The translations under genes were made by a program, and so were the position numbers. Of a stretch of 64,000 nt of DNA, positions 18,908 to 31,716 are shown piece after piece. Position 1 is the first letter of the stretch, and each line of letters opens with the position of its first letter. The stretch is from Citrobacter sp. FP75. GTDB lineage: Bacteria > Pseudomonadota > Gammaproteobacteria > Enterobacterales > Enterobacteriaceae. Under the pieces are notes generated by a model. It was not told the DNA's origin. It saw nothing but the letters and a program-made list of their open reading frames with translations, and made no database searches. The DNA is taken from assembly GCF_018342065.1 (NCBI RefSeq), contig NZ_JAFDOE010000001.1, forward strand, positions 1 through 64,000, read 5' to 3'.

Positions 18908-19939
18908 TTATTTACCCATCTTCACTTCGCTGACCCATTTGTTGATCAAGGCCTTACGCACGTCTGTCGAGCCGTACTTATCCATGTCGTAATTGATAAG
19001 CTTCAGGTCGTCGAGCTTCAGCGAGTTGGGGGAAGTCTCTGCGGTGGTATTGGTCAGGATCTGATAGGACTTGCCTTTCTTCCACGCCAGTTCCTGGGCG
19101 TCTTTTGATAACACCCAGTCAACGAACAGTTTGGCGTTATCGAGGTTACGCGCGCCTTTCAGGATGCTAACGCCGCCGATTTCATAGCCGGTGCCTTCGC
19201 AAGGGGAGATAAGCTCCAGCGGCGCGCCCTGTTCCTTTTCCAGCGAGTAGTCGTGCAGGAAGCCAATACCGATAGCCGTTTCGCCACGGGCGGCGTTACG
19301 CGCCGGGGCAATGCCGGATTTGGTGTACTGAGAGACGTTAGCGTTGAGCTGTTTCAGGTAGTCAAAGGCCTGATCTTCCCCCCATAGCTGGGCGAAGGTC
19401 GCAAGCGCAGTGTAGGCAGTGCCTGAACTCTGCGGGTCAGCAATCTGGATTTCGCCTTTGTATTCCGGTTTGGTCAGATCTTTCCAGCATTTTGGTATCG
19501 GTAGATTTTTCTCTTTCAGGCGCTGGGTATTGACGCCAAAGCCCAGAATACCAACGTAAACCGCCGAGGAGAGGTTGCCTTTCACTTTGGCCGGATCGCG
19601 GAAGTTCTCCATAATCTGCGTGAGGTTCGGCGATTTATACGGTTGCAGCAGACCCATTTCACCGGCCTGAGACTGCGGGTCCAGCGTTCCGCCGTACCAG
19701 ACATCCGCCTGCGGGTTTTTCTTCTCGGCATCCACTTTCGCCAGCGTACTGCCCGAGCCGTTGCGAATGAATGAGGTCTTCACATCATATTTTTCGCCGA
19801 AGGCTTTGGTTTCGGTTTCGCACATCTCGTTGGTGGCGCTGCAGTAGACCACCAGACGACCTTCTGCCTGTGCAACGCTGCTTAACGCCGCCAGAGCAAG
19901 GCCGGAGGCAATCAGGGTAGAGGTAAGCGTCAGTTTCAT
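18908..19939 (-). CDS. afuA: periplasmic sugar-phosphate-binding protein AfuA
   Basis: A 343-aa periplasmic binding protein. The signal peptide is MKLTLTSTLIASGLALAAL with cleavage after VAQA. It belongs to the FbpA-like fold but lacks the adjacent Tyr-Tyr pair that binds iron in FbpA, which agrees with AfuA being a hexose-/heptose-phosphate binder. The ATG at 19939 overlaps the stop of the uhpC-like gene (ATGA), so the two are translationally coupled. The open frame continues 109 codons further upstream, but that part is antisense-like shadow inside the uhpC-like gene. Confidence 0.9.
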   Translation of the reverse strand: MKLTLTSTLIASGLALAALSSVAQAEGRLVVYCSATNEMCETETKAFGEKYDVKTSFIRNGSGSTLAKVDAEKKNPQADVWYGGTLDPQSQAGEMGLLQPYKSPNLTQIMENFRDPAKVKGNLSSAVYVGILGFGVNTQRLKEKNLPIPKCWKDLTKPEYKGEIQIADPQSSGTAYTALATFAQLWGEDQAFDYLKQLNANVSQYTKSGIAPARNAARGETAIGIGFLHDYSLEKEQGAPLELISPCEGTGYEIGGVSILKGARNLDNAKLFVDWVLSKDAQELAWKKGKSYQILTNTTAETSPNSLKLDDLKLINYDMDKYGSTDVRKALINKWVSEVKMGK

Positions 19940-21231
19940 TGTTTTATCCTTTGACTGAGAGAAGGGGTAATGCCTGCAATAAGCAGCGGCATCAGCAATA
20001 AACCCATAAAGACAGCGGCAACCGAGAGCAAACTGAACATTCCCGACCAGCCGTAGTGTTCTATGACCAGCGACAGCGGCCAACCCGCCAGCGCGGCCCC
20101 CAGGTAGGCGAACAACCCGAGAAAACCGGTGATCGAACCTGCCGCCGCCTTGTGCCCGCATTCGACGGCGGCCAGGCCAATCAACATCTGCGGGCCAAAC
20201 ACAAAAAAGCCCACGGTAAAGAAACAGGCTGCCAGCAGCGCGTAGTGGTGCACTGGCGCCAGCCACAACGCAGCGACGGAGACCATCAACCCGAGCGTGA
20301 ACAGCAAAATCATCGGTGCACGCTGGCCGCTAAACAGCAGATCCGAACCCCATCCGGCAAACAGCGCGCCGAGCAAGCCGCCGACTTCAAACAGCATCAC
20401 CGTGGCATTGGCGCTGAGCAGATTGACCCCGTGGCTTTCCGTCAACCAGATGTTGCCCCAGTCGTTGAGCGCAATGCGGATCAAATAGACCAGTACATAC
20501 GACACACCGAGCAGCCAGATCATCGGGTTCTTCAGCATGGTGGTGCGTAACATTTGCCACAGTCCCATCGGCGGGCTTTGCTGCTCCTGACGCAGCTCCA
20601 GCGGATCCTGCCGCCATTCTCCAACCGTCGGTAATCCCTCTTCCCGGGGCGTGCCTTTCAGTTGCAGGGTGAGCCAGATGCCTAACGCCATGCTGATTAC
20701 CCCCGGTGTCAGCATCGCCGCCTGCCAGCCCCACCAGTGGGCGGCAAAGGCGCTAATCAATGGGATAATTGCCCCACCGATGTTGATCGACATGTTCCAG
20801 CAGCCCCACCAGAAGCCGCGCTCATTGCGCGAGTACCAGTGGGTCAGCAGTCGAGCGCAGGGCGGCCAGCCCCAGCCCTGAAAAAATCCGTTTAGCGTCC
20901 ACACCGCCAGCAGCAGCGGTAGGGATTCACCAAAGGCGAACACCACGTTTAAGACGCCGGTAGCAAACAGGCCGATACCCATAAATGCCCGCTGCCCGTG
21001 GCTGTCGTGCCACAGTCCGGCGGTGAACTTCGACAGGCCATAGGTCAGATAAAACAGCGATCCCAGCAGGCCGATATCACTTTTATCCAGACCCAGATCC
21101 GTTTGCAGCGCCGGCAGCACGTAGTTCACGCTTTTGCGCGTCAGATAAAACGCCGCGTAGCCAATCACCATGCACAACAGCAGGCGTGGACGTAGCGTCC
21201 GGTAGCGTTGGTCTGTTTCGCGTGTATGCAT
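19936..21231 (-). CDS. UhpC-like membrane sensor (MFS, organophosphate:phosphate antiporter family)
   Basis: A 431-aa protein with about 12 membrane segments and the family N-terminus (YRTLRPRLLLCMVIGYAAFYLTRK split by the first segment). UhpC in E. coli is a transporter-like receptor for external glucose-6-phosphate that signals to UhpB. Order and neighbours (UhpA-, UhpB-like genes upstream) say sensor rather than transporter, although GlpT/UhpT-type transport cannot be excluded from sequence alone. Its stop overlaps the start of afuA by 4 bp, tying the sensor to the ABC importer. Confidence 0.82.
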   Translation of the reverse strand: MHTRETDQRYRTLRPRLLLCMVIGYAAFYLTRKSVNYVLPALQTDLGLDKSDIGLLGSLFYLTYGLSKFTAGLWHDSHGQRAFMGIGLFATGVLNVVFAFGESLPLLLAVWTLNGFFQGWGWPPCARLLTHWYSRNERGFWWGCWNMSINIGGAIIPLISAFAAHWWGWQAAMLTPGVISMALGIWLTLQLKGTPREEGLPTVGEWRQDPLELRQEQQSPPMGLWQMLRTTMLKNPMIWLLGVSYVLVYLIRIALNDWGNIWLTESHGVNLLSANATVMLFEVGGLLGALFAGWGSDLLFSGQRAPMILLFTLGLMVSVAALWLAPVHHYALLAACFFTVGFFVFGPQMLIGLAAVECGHKAAAGSITGFLGLFAYLGAALAGWPLSLVIEHYGWSGMFSLLSVAAVFMGLLLMPLLIAGITPSLSQRIKQ

Positions 21232-21250
21232 GGCCGTCTCCGTTTTGCTG

Positions 21251-21256
21251 ACTATA
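21251..21256 (-). promoter_or_regulatory. possible internal promoter before the uhpC-like gene
   Basis: In the 84-bp gap between the UhpB-like and UhpC-like genes the minus strand reads TATAGT, a strong -10, with no -35 at 16-18 bp. This is what an activator-dependent promoter looks like, and the UhpA-like regulator encoded upstream is the obvious candidate activator. No binding motif was identified. Confidence 0.35.
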
Positions 21257-21315
21257 GGAAAGTGAAATCGAAAGGGGATGAGAGAAAGTCCAGAGTGGCT
21301 AAGACTTTTTCCTGG

Positions 21316-22857
21316 TTAGCGGCGGGTTTGTTGCAAATTTGTGGGCAAGTTAACAATTACCCGCGTACCGTTGTTCGATTCGAGCGTTAGCTCACCGCCC
21401 AACGCGCTGACCCGCTCACGCATCCCCTGGATGCCGAAGCCGGGGATTTTTTCCGGCAGAATGCCCACGCCGTTGTCTTCAACGTGCAGATACAGGCTCT
21501 GTTCCTGTTGGCGTAACGCAATCGACACCGCACTGGCATTGGCATGTTTACAGACGTTATTGAGCAGCTCCTGCAGCAGGCGGTACAGCGTAAAGCGGAC
21601 GGTTTCATTGTCTGGCGTATTTTCAAGCTGGTAGTCAAACCGACAACGAATGCCCCGTTCGGCAAAGGCAAATTCATTCACCAGATGATGGAGCGCCTCT
21701 TTAAAGGACAGTTCATCGAGCGCGGGCGGACGAAGCTGGCGTAACAGTTGGCGGGTGGAGTGGTGAATGCGTCGGGCAAGGTCGTTGATCTGATTCGCCG
21801 CCTCCAGCGTTTGCTGTGGATCCTGCGCCCGCTTGACCAACTGCGAGTGGATCTGAATGGCGGTAATGTTCTGACCAATTTCGTCATGCAGCTCCCGTGC
21901 CAGGCTCTTACGCGTATTTTCTTCCGTGCGGATCAACTGCTCGGTCAGCGCGCGCCGCGCCGTTAACTCGGCTTCCAGACGCTGACGATAATGATGCAGG
22001 TTCTGCGCCAGATGCTGCTGGCGGCTGATGGCGATCCCAAGACCAATACCCAGCAGCGCCTGGGTCGCGAGGAAAATCTCCAGCTCCAGCAGATTGCTGA
22101 ATCCCACGCCTACCTGACGGGCGATGGTGATCATCATGCTGCCGAGTAGTCCGGACAACACGCCGCCCTGCCAGCCAAATTTCCACGCCATTACTACGTT
22201 GGGCAAGAACACCACGATCAGCAGCAGGCGTTCGATGTCCGGTGACAGCACCATCTGTGTGCCGATGCCGATGATAAAAAACAGGCTACACCAGATGATA
22301 AGCGAGGTGCGCAGCGGTGGATTGCTGGTGTCCAGGCCGAGTAAATGATAGCGGTGCTGCTGGCGCAGAAATTCGTAGATCAGATAAACAAATGGCGTCA
22401 GCAGTACGCCACCGGTAAACGACGCCAGGCCAATCAGCGTTGCCGGACTTTGAATAAAGGGTGACAGCAGGACGGTATTAAGCAGCGAGGTGATGGTCAC
22501 GGCAGCCAGTAATAGCGTTAATCGCTGCCAGTAGAGCGGGAAGCGGTGCCAGTATGACTGACCGATACTTGCTGGTAGCAGACTTATCAGCGGGGCAGCC
22601 AGCAGAATATAGCTGTTCAATAATTGTTCGCTGTGTAGCCAGAACAGCATCAGCACCGGTGGTAGCACCAGCGCGGGCCAGTAACGGCGCGACAGCAGGA
22701 TCAGCAGAGCAAGATAGACACCGTGTGGCAGGAATAGCGCCGCCTGCTGCCCGTTATGTGTCAGGTAAAAACCGAGTGTCCACAGCATCAGCCAGCCCGA
22801 ACCCCAGGCCAGCAGGATAAACAGGGAGATCACCCAATGGCGAGTCGCGCGTGACAT
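21316..22857 (-). CDS. UhpB-like sensor histidine kinase
   Basis: A 513-aa membrane kinase. Residues 1 to about 290 hold about eight hydrophobic segments of the MASE1 type seen in UhpB. A coiled linker follows, then a HisKA_3 dimerisation domain with phospho-acceptor His324 (RELHDEIGQ). The HATPase_c domain has the N box NVCKHANA and G boxes DNGVGI and GFGIQGMRER. In E. coli UhpB is controlled by UhpC and phosphorylates UhpA. Its start overlaps the stop of the UhpA-like gene (TAATG). Confidence 0.88.
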   Translation of the reverse strand: MSRATRHWVISLFILLAWGSGWLMLWTLGFYLTHNGQQAALFLPHGVYLALLILLSRRYWPALVLPPVLMLFWLHSEQLLNSYILLAAPLISLLPASIGQSYWHRFPLYWQRLTLLLAAVTITSLLNTVLLSPFIQSPATLIGLASFTGGVLLTPFVYLIYEFLRQQHRYHLLGLDTSNPPLRTSLIIWCSLFFIIGIGTQMVLSPDIERLLLIVVFLPNVVMAWKFGWQGGVLSGLLGSMMITIARQVGVGFSNLLELEIFLATQALLGIGLGIAISRQQHLAQNLHHYRQRLEAELTARRALTEQLIRTEENTRKSLARELHDEIGQNITAIQIHSQLVKRAQDPQQTLEAANQINDLARRIHHSTRQLLRQLRPPALDELSFKEALHHLVNEFAFAERGIRCRFDYQLENTPDNETVRFTLYRLLQELLNNVCKHANASAVSIALRQQEQSLYLHVEDNGVGILPEKIPGFGIQGMRERVSALGGELTLESNNGTRVIVNLPTNLQQTRR

Positions 22858-23486
22858 TAATGCCCCGTCAGCAACTGGTGGTCGAGCGCAAAATGCACCA
22901 GATCGATGGTGCTATGGCATTGCAGTTTGCCCAGCACGTTCGCGCGGTGGACGTGCACCGTTTTATGGCTGAGGTCGAGCTTGAAGGCTATCTCTTTCAC
23001 GCTGTCGCCTTTAACCAGCAGATCAAACACTTCGCGCTCGCGAGGGGTCAGCACTTCCAGCACCTGTGCGGGCTGCTCACCGCCGCGTAACGCCCGTAGC
23101 GCGTCGGCGCACAGGTAATGTCCGCCCATACCTACTGAACGCACCGCTTGCACCAGTTCTTCCGGTCCACAGCGTTTGGTCAGATAGCCGCTGGCGCCGG
23201 CATCCAGCGCGCTTTGCACGAACGTGGGCGAGTCATAAATGCTGAGAATAATGGCGCGAAAGTTGGGTTTCTGCGCCCGCAGGCGTTTTAACAGGCTCAG
23301 GCCATTTTCATCCGGCATGGCGATGTCCATCACCGCCACGCTGACGTCATCGCGCAGTAATGCAGGCCAGGCCTCTGCGGCGCTGCTGAACTGACCGGCG
23401 ACGTTAAGGTCATCTTCGAGACTGAGTAATTGCGCAAAGCCGGAACGCACCACCACATGGTCATCCACCAGCACAACATGAATCAT
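22857..23486 (-). CDS. UhpA-like response regulator (NarL/FixJ type)
   Basis: A 209-aa response regulator. The receiver domain has acidic residues Asp8 and Asp9, phospho-acceptor Asp54 (VAVMDIAMPDENG) and the switch Lys in YLTKRCG. The LuxR-type DNA-binding domain starts at LTPREREVFDLL and ends in KTVHVHRANVLGKL. The ATG at 23486 fits the receiver start (MIHVVLVDDH); the longer open frame upstream is not conserved-looking. It is the first gene of the six-gene operon and divergent from tauA. No uhpT lies nearby, so its likely target is the downstream uhpC-like/afu part. Confidence 0.87.
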   Translation of the reverse strand: MIHVVLVDDHVVVRSGFAQLLSLEDDLNVAGQFSSAAEAWPALLRDDVSVAVMDIAMPDENGLSLLKRLRAQKPNFRAIILSIYDSPTFVQSALDAGASGYLTKRCGPEELVQAVRSVGMGGHYLCADALRALRGGEQPAQVLEVLTPREREVFDLLVKGDSVKEIAFKLDLSHKTVHVHRANVLGKLQCHSTIDLVHFALDHQLLTGH

Positions 23487-23741
23487 GATATTTCTCTCTT
23501 GCCTGACAATGGCGTCTATGATGCCTGCCCCCGTCCTGCTGGCAATCCCCGTGGCGCGGATATGTAACGAATGTAACAAAATCGCAATAATTTGCCAGCC
23601 TGGAATCAAATGCATTTCTGAGCTAACCATTGCTGCTTTTTTTCTAAAAACGCTTTGTTCTTAGCCAGAATTTTTAATTCCTTCATCAAACGCATCGCGC
23701 CGGAAATACTGCACCCATAACAAATAAGGGGAGCAGACACT

Positions 23742-24704
23742 ATGGCACTAACATCGCGTATTACACTCATTGCCACATTGGCATTCGCGGCATTTCAGGC
23801 GCAGGCGGTGAATGTCACCGTTGCTTATCAGACCTCCGCCGAACCCGCTAAAGTGGCGCAGGCGGATAACACGTTTGCCAAAGAGAGCGGGGCTACCGTT
23901 GACTGGCGCAAGTTTGATAGCGGGGCGAGCATCGTCCGGGCGTTGGCCTCTGGCGATGTGCAGATTGGCAATCTGGGTTCCAGCCCGCTGGCGGTGGCTG
24001 TCAGCCAACAGGTGCCGATTGAAGTGTTCCTGCTGGCATCAAAGCTCGGCAATTCTGAAGCGCTGGTGGTGAAGAAAAATATCAGTAAACCGCAAGATTT
24101 GATTGGCAAACGCATTGCCGTGCCGTTTATTTCCACCACCCATTACAGCCTGCTGGCAGCGCTAAAACATTGGGGCATCAAGCCCGGTCAGGTAGAGATT
24201 GTGAACCTGCAGCCGCCAGCGATCATTGCCGCCTGGCAGCGCGGGGATATTGACGGTGCGTATGTCTGGGCACCGGCGGTTAATGCACTGGAAAAAGACG
24301 GCAAGGTGTTAACCGACTCCGAAAAAGTAGGCGAGTGGGGCGCACCAACGCTGGACGTGTGGGTGGTGCGCAAAGATTTTGCTGAGAAGCATCCTGAGGT
24401 GGTGAAAGCCTTTGCCAAAAGCGCAATTGCTGCGCAGCAACCTTATATCACTAATCCCGAAGCATGGCTAAAACAGCCTGAGAACATCAGCAAGCTGTCG
24501 CGCCTGAGCGGCGTGCCGGAAGCCGATGTGCCGGGGCTGGTGAAAGGTAACACTTACCTGACGCCGCAACAGCAGGTTGCCGAGCTGACCGGAGCGGTGA
24601 ACAAAGCGATTATCGACACCGCGCAGTTCCTCAAAGAACAGGGCAAAGTGCCTGCCGTCGCAACGGATTACAGCCAGTATGTTACCGATCGCTTCGTGCA
24701 ATAA
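23742..24704 (+). CDS. tauA: taurine ABC transporter, periplasmic binding protein
   Basis: A 320-aa binding protein of the SsuA/TauA family. The signal peptide ends AFQAQA with the mature part starting VNVTVAYQ. It captures taurine in the periplasm when sulfate is limiting. A GGGGAG ribosome site precedes the ATG. In E. coli the operon is activated by Cbl and CysB; the AT-rich upstream region (about 23620-23680) could hold their sites, but no clear motif was read. First gene of tauABCD. Confidence 0.95.
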   Translation: MALTSRITLIATLAFAAFQAQAVNVTVAYQTSAEPAKVAQADNTFAKESGATVDWRKFDSGASIVRALASGDVQIGNLGSSPLAVAVSQQVPIEVFLLASKLGNSEALVVKKNISKPQDLIGKRIAVPFISTTHYSLLAALKHWGIKPGQVEIVNLQPPAIIAAWQRGDIDGAYVWAPAVNALEKDGKVLTDSEKVGEWGAPTLDVWVVRKDFAEKHPEVVKAFAKSAIAAQQPYITNPEAWLKQPENISKLSRLSGVPEADVPGLVKGNTYLTPQQQVAELTGAVNKAIIDTAQFLKEQGKVPAVATDYSQYVTDRFVQ

Positions 24705-24718
24705 ATAAGGAGGCGCTG

Positions 24719-25486
24719 ATGCTGCAACTCTCTCATCTCTCTGCCGATTACGACGGTAAACCGGCACTGGAAGATATCAACCTGATGCTTGATAGCGGTG
24801 AACTGCTGGTGGTCCTCGGGCCTTCCGGCTGCGGTAAAACCACGCTGCTGAACCTGATTGCCGGGTTTGTACCGTATCAACATGGCAGCATCATGCTGGA
24901 GGGTAAAAAAGTAGAGGGGCCGGGGGCGGAGCGCGGGGTGGTGTTCCAGAACGAAGGTCTGCTGCCCTGGCGCAACGTACAGGACAATGTGGCCTTTGGT
25001 CTGCAACTGGCGGGCGTGGAGAAATTGCAGCGCCAACGTACTGCGCAGGCGATGCTGAAGAAAGTGGGGCTGGAAGGTGCGGAAAAACGTTTTATCTGGC
25101 AGCTTTCCGGCGGTCAGCGTCAGCGCGTCGGCATTGCCCGCGCGCTGGCGGCTAATCCACAGCTGTTACTTCTGGACGAACCCTTTGGTGCGCTGGATGC
25201 CTTCACCCGCGAGCAGATGCAAACTCTGTTACTGACGCTCTGGCATGAGACCGGTAAGCAGGTGCTGCTCATTACCCACGATATTGAAGAGGCGGTGTTT
25301 ATGGCTACCGAACTGGTGCTGCTCTCGCCGGGGCCGGGTCGGGTGCTGGAACGCCTGCCGCTTAATTTCGCCCGCCGCTTTGTGGCCGGTGAGCCGAGCC
25401 GCCGCATTAAATCCGATCCACAGTTTATTGCCATGCGCGAGTACGTGTTAAGTCGTGTTTTCGAGCAACGGGAGGCTTTCTCATGA
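24719..25486 (+). CDS. tauB: taurine ABC transporter ATPase
   Basis: A 255-aa ABC ATPase with Walker [10 protein letters not shown], signature [15 protein letters not shown], Walker [13 protein letters not shown] and the switch His in ITHDIEEA. It powers taurine import through TauC. The ATG follows AAGGAGG. The 3' end overlaps tauC by 4 bp. Confidence 0.95.
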   Translation: MLQLSHLSADYDGKPALEDINLMLDSGELLVVLGPSGCGKTTLLNLIAGFVPYQHGSIMLEGKKVEGPGAERGVVFQNEGLLPWRNVQDNVAFGLQLAGVEKLQRQRTAQAMLKKVGLEGAEKRFIWQLSGGQRQRVGIARALAANPQLLLLDEPFGALDAFTREQMQTLLLTLWHETGKQVLLITHDIEEAVFMATELVLLSPGPGRVLERLPLNFARRFVAGEPSRRIKSDPQFIAMREYVLSRVFEQREAFS

Positions 25487-26310
25487 GCGTGGTCATCAAC
25501 GATAAACCGCGTCAGCGCGCGTTGAGTTGGCGCTGGCCGTTCTCGCGGCAGTTCAGCCTTAGCGTGGCCACCCTGGCTGTGTTGCTGGCTATCTGGTGGG
25601 TCGTTGCCGCTTTACAGCTAATCAGCCCGCTATTTTTACCGCCGCCGGGGCAGGTGCTGCAAAAACTCATCACTATTGCCGGGCCGCAGGGGTTTATGGA
25701 TGCGACATTGTGGCAGCATCTGGCGGCCAGCCTGACGCGCATTGTCACCGCACTGCTGGCGGCAGTGCTGCTGGGCGTCCCGGTTGGGATCGCCATGGGG
25801 CTGAGCCCGACGGTGCGTGGCATTTTCGATCCGATCATTGAACTGTATCGTCCGGTGCCGCCGCTGGCCTATTTACCGCTGATGGTGATCTGGTTTGGCA
25901 TTGGTGAAACCTCGAAGATCCTGCTGATCTATCTGGCGATTTTTGCCCCTGTCGCGATGTCTGCGCTGGCGGGTGTAAAAAGTGCGCAGCAGGTACGGGT
26001 GCGGGCGGCGCAGTCACTGGGGGCCAGTCGTACGCAGGTGTTGTGGTTTGTGATTTTACCTGGCGCTTTACCGGAAATTCTTACCGGGCTGCGCATTGGA
26101 CTGGGCGTGGGGTGGTCGACATTAGTGGCGGCGGAGCTGATTGCCGCGACGCGAGGTCTGGGGTTTATGGTGCAGTCAGCCGGTGAGTTTCTGGCAACCG
26201 ATGTGGTGCTGGCGGGAATTGCGGTGATTGCCGCGATCGCCTTTATTTTAGAATTGGGTTTGCGTGCGCTCCAGCGCCGTCTGACGCCCTGGCATGGAGA
26301 AGTACAATGA
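25483..26310 (+). CDS. tauC: taurine ABC transporter permease
   Basis: A 275-aa inner-membrane permease with about six hydrophobic segments and the EAA-type loop [25 protein letters not shown] region that docks to TauB (shown here only by its position, about residues 170-195). It overlaps tauB and tauD by 4 bp each (ATGA), so all four genes are translationally coupled. Confidence 0.94.
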   Translation: MSVVINDKPRQRALSWRWPFSRQFSLSVATLAVLLAIWWVVAALQLISPLFLPPPGQVLQKLITIAGPQGFMDATLWQHLAASLTRIVTALLAAVLLGVPVGIAMGLSPTVRGIFDPIIELYRPVPPLAYLPLMVIWFGIGETSKILLIYLAIFAPVAMSALAGVKSAQQVRVRAAQSLGASRTQVLWFVILPGALPEILTGLRIGLGVGWSTLVAAELIAATRGLGFMVQSAGEFLATDVVLAGIAVIAAIAFILELGLRALQRRLTPWHGEVQ

Positions 26311-27158
26311 GTGAACGTCTGAGCATTATCCCGCTGGGGCCGTACATTGGCGCACAGGTAACAGGGGCGGATTTGACGCGCCCGCTAAGCGATAACCAGT
26401 TTGAACAGTTGTATCATGCGGTGCTGCGTCATCAGGTGGTGTTCCTGCGTGAGCAGGCGATCACGGCGCAGCAGCAACGGGCGCTGGCGCTGCGTTTTGG
26501 CGATCTGCATATTCACCCGGTCTACCCGCATGCTGAAGGCGTTGAGGAGATAATTGTACTTGATACCCACAACGATAACCCGCCGGATAACGACAATTGG
26601 CATACCGACGTGACCTTTATTGAGACGCCGCCTGCCGGAGCGATTTTGGCGGCGAAAGAGCTGCCATCAACCGGTGGCGACACGCTGTGGACCAGCGGAA
26701 TTGCTGCCTTTGAGGCGCTTTCAGAACCTTTTCGCCAGTTGCTGAGCGGCCTGCGCGCAGAACATGATTTCCGTAAATCGTTCCCGGAGTACAAGTACCG
26801 TAAAACCGAAGAGGAGCATAAGCGCTGGCTGGAGGCAGTAGCGAAGAATCCGCCGCTGCTGCATCCGGTGGTACGCACCCATCCGGTGAGCGGAAAACAG
26901 GCGCTGTTTGTGAATGAGGGCTTCACCACGCGAATCGTTGATGTGACGGAGAAAGAGAGCGAGGCGCTGCTTGGCTTCCTGTTCGCTCACGTCACCAAAC
27001 CGGAGTTTCAGGTGCGCTGGCGCTGGCAGCCGGACGATGTGGCGATCTGGGATAATCGCGTGACCCAGCATTACGCTAATGCAGATTATCTGCCGCAGCG
27101 GCGCATTATGCACCGGGCGACGATTCTGGGAGATAAACCTTACTTTCGTGCGGGCTAA
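26307..27158 (+). CDS. tauD: taurine dioxygenase
   Basis: A 283-aa Fe(II)/2-oxoglutarate-dependent dioxygenase that releases sulfite from taurine, giving aminoacetaldehyde and succinate. The iron triad is His99 and Asp101 (WHTDVTF) plus His255 (VTQHYAN), and Arg270 (MHRATIL) binds 2-oxoglutarate; all match the E. coli enzyme numbering. It ends the tau operon, followed by a REP palindrome. Confidence 0.96.
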   Translation: MSERLSIIPLGPYIGAQVTGADLTRPLSDNQFEQLYHAVLRHQVVFLREQAITAQQQRALALRFGDLHIHPVYPHAEGVEEIIVLDTHNDNPPDNDNWHTDVTFIETPPAGAILAAKELPSTGGDTLWTSGIAAFEALSEPFRQLLSGLRAEHDFRKSFPEYKYRKTEEEHKRWLEAVAKNPPLLHPVVRTHPVSGKQALFVNEGFTTRIVDVTEKESEALLGFLFAHVTKPEFQVRWRWQPDDVAIWDNRVTQHYANADYLPQRRIMHRATILGDKPYFRAG

Positions 27159-27160
27159 CT

Positions 27161-27213
27161 GCCCGGTGGCGATTTTTTATCGGGCCTGCAAAATAGCAGG
27201 CCCGACAAGGCGA
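27161..27213. repeat. REP/BIME palindrome between tauD and hemB
   Basis: GCCCGGTGGCG followed by a perfect 10-bp hairpin (TCGGGCCTGC 27180-27189 with GCAGGCCCGA 27196-27205) and ending GACAAGGCG. This is the GCCCGGTGGCG type of REP common in Citrobacter, Klebsiella and Salmonella. It lies between convergent genes and may serve as mRNA 3' end for both. Confidence 0.75.
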
Positions 27214-27218
27214 CGTCA

Positions 27219-28193
27219 TTAGCGCAGGATTTTTTTCTCTGCCAGATCCAGTGCGAAGTAGCTGAAGATCAGATCCGCGCCCGCCCGTTTGATCGATCCT
27301 AAGCTTTCCAGCACCACTTTCTCTTCATCTATTGCACCTGCCAGGGCCGCGAATTTGATCATCGCGTATTCACCGCTGACTTGGTAGGCGCCGATTGGCA
27401 GTTCGGTGCGTTCGCGAATATCACGCAGGATATCCAGGTACGCGCCAGCCGGTTTCACCATCAGGCAGTCTGCACCCTGGGCTTCATCCAGCAGAGATTC
27501 ACGAATAGCTTCGCGACGGTTCATTGGGTTCATCTGATAGGTTTTACGATCGCCCTTCAGCGCGGTGCCTGCGGCTTCACGGAACGGGCCGTAGAATGAG
27601 GAGGCGAACTTGGTGGAGTAAGACATGATGGCGGTATCGGTGAAGCCCGCGGCGTCCAGCGCCTGGCGAATAGCCTGCACCTGACCGTCCATTGCGGCTG
27701 AAGGGGCGATGAAATCTGCGCCTGCAGCGGCGGCTACCACTGCCTGCTTGCCAAGATTGGCAAGGGTTAAATCGTTATCCACGCCGTGATCGCATAATAC
27801 GCCACAGTGACCGTGCGAAGTGTATTCGCAGAAGCAGGTATCGGACATGACAATCATTTCCGGTACGGTTTGCTTGCAGATGCGGGACATACGCGCCACC
27901 AGACCGTCTTCTTTCCAGGCATCGCTGCCGGTGTCATCAGTATGGTGGGAAATCCCGAAAGTCATCACCGAGCGGATGCCAGCGTTAGCGATACGCTCGA
28001 TTTCACGAGCCAGATGCTTCTCCGGAATGCGCATCACGCCGGGCATGGCCTCGATGGTTTTGTAATCGTCGAGTTCTTCTTCAACAAAGATCGGCAACAC
28101 CAGGTCATTTAAGCTCAGTGTTGTCTCTTCAAACATAGCGCGCAGCGCAGGAGATTTGCGCAGGCGGCGAGGGCGTTGGATTAGGTCTGTCAT
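27219..28193 (-). CDS. hemB: delta-aminolevulinic acid dehydratase (porphobilinogen synthase)
   Basis: A 324-aa enzyme that condenses two 5-aminolevulinate molecules to porphobilinogen in heme synthesis. The zinc cysteines are in [15 protein letters not shown]. The active-site lysines are in [10 protein letters not shown] and [12 protein letters not shown], the latter forming the Schiff base. The ATG at 28193 (MTDLIQRP) gives the E. coli length; 18 further in-frame codons upstream are not conserved. Confidence 0.97.
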   Translation of the reverse strand: MTDLIQRPRRLRKSPALRAMFEETTLSLNDLVLPIFVEEELDDYKTIEAMPGVMRIPEKHLAREIERIANAGIRSVMTFGISHHTDDTGSDAWKEDGLVARMSRICKQTVPEMIVMSDTCFCEYTSHGHCGVLCDHGVDNDLTLANLGKQAVVAAAAGADFIAPSAAMDGQVQAIRQALDAAGFTDTAIMSYSTKFASSFYGPFREAAGTALKGDRKTYQMNPMNRREAIRESLLDEAQGADCLMVKPAGAYLDILRDIRERTELPIGAYQVSGEYAMIKFAALAGAIDEEKVVLESLGSIKRAGADLIFSYFALDLAEKKILR

Positions 28194-28702
28194 GGTATGC
28201 CTGATGTTTGTGGAATCGAAGGCCGTAGTATACCCCAACCAGTGCACCGGTGTTTTACGAAAATGGGTTTTATACTTGCATTTTCTGGGACATACGAGAG
28301 TAGTCAGAGCAATATATATATATGAATGGTAATTTATTTATATTTGTCAGTGGTATTGTTATTCGTTAATTGATTTTAAATATCAATGTGTTTTGTTTTT
28401 TGGCGTTCAAGTTAATATTAATTATTTATTCATTGATTCTTTATCTATTTTAAGATCCATTTGTTTATTATATGAATCATCTGTCTTTTCTTTAATTAAC
28501 TATATGAAGAGTATGATTTTTACTGTTTCCCGGTAAAGGTTTTTGCGGGGTTTTAAATGTTGTCCGGTTTCGGACTCGCGGGAAAGAATAATTGAACCTT
28601 TCTACCATGACGCCGCATAATCATTCCGCGAAACATAAAATGTTTTCTATGCATTGATAATTGATGGATCAACTATATTACGTCCCTGAGGAGGGATGAC
28701 AA
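28194..28702. other. AT-rich intergenic region before the autotransporter
   Basis: About 510 bp with no credible ORF. It is strongly AT-rich (especially 28300-28510) and includes a run of alternating A and T near 28312-28322. Such DNA is typical of H-NS-silenced promoters of surface proteins. A GGAGGG ribosome site (28691-28696) precedes the autotransporter ATG. Confidence 0.55.
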
Positions 28703-31627
<2,925 letters not shown>

Positions 31628-31669
31628 GAAATTTCTTACAGATAAAGTAAAGATAATTTAATCCAGAAA

Positions 31670-31702
31670 AATGCCCGTCACGGATTTGACGGGCATTTAT
31701 TG
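31670..31702 (+). terminator. terminator after the autotransporter gene
   Basis: AATGCCCGTC (31670-31679) pairs perfectly with GACGGGCATT (31688-31697), followed by TATTG. The T-run is short. The hairpin separates the autotransporter from iprA, which starts 15 bp later. Confidence 0.7.
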
Positions 31703-31716
31703 CAAGGAATGCGAAA

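Noticed and set aside
19940-20266. N-terminal extension of the afuA frame
   Set aside because: It lies within the uhpC-like gene in another frame and would place the signal peptide in the middle of the protein.
28311-28323. Alternating AT run as a possible phase-variation repeat
   Set aside because: It is short, outside any coding region and not at a clear promoter spacer; slippage control cannot be argued from it.
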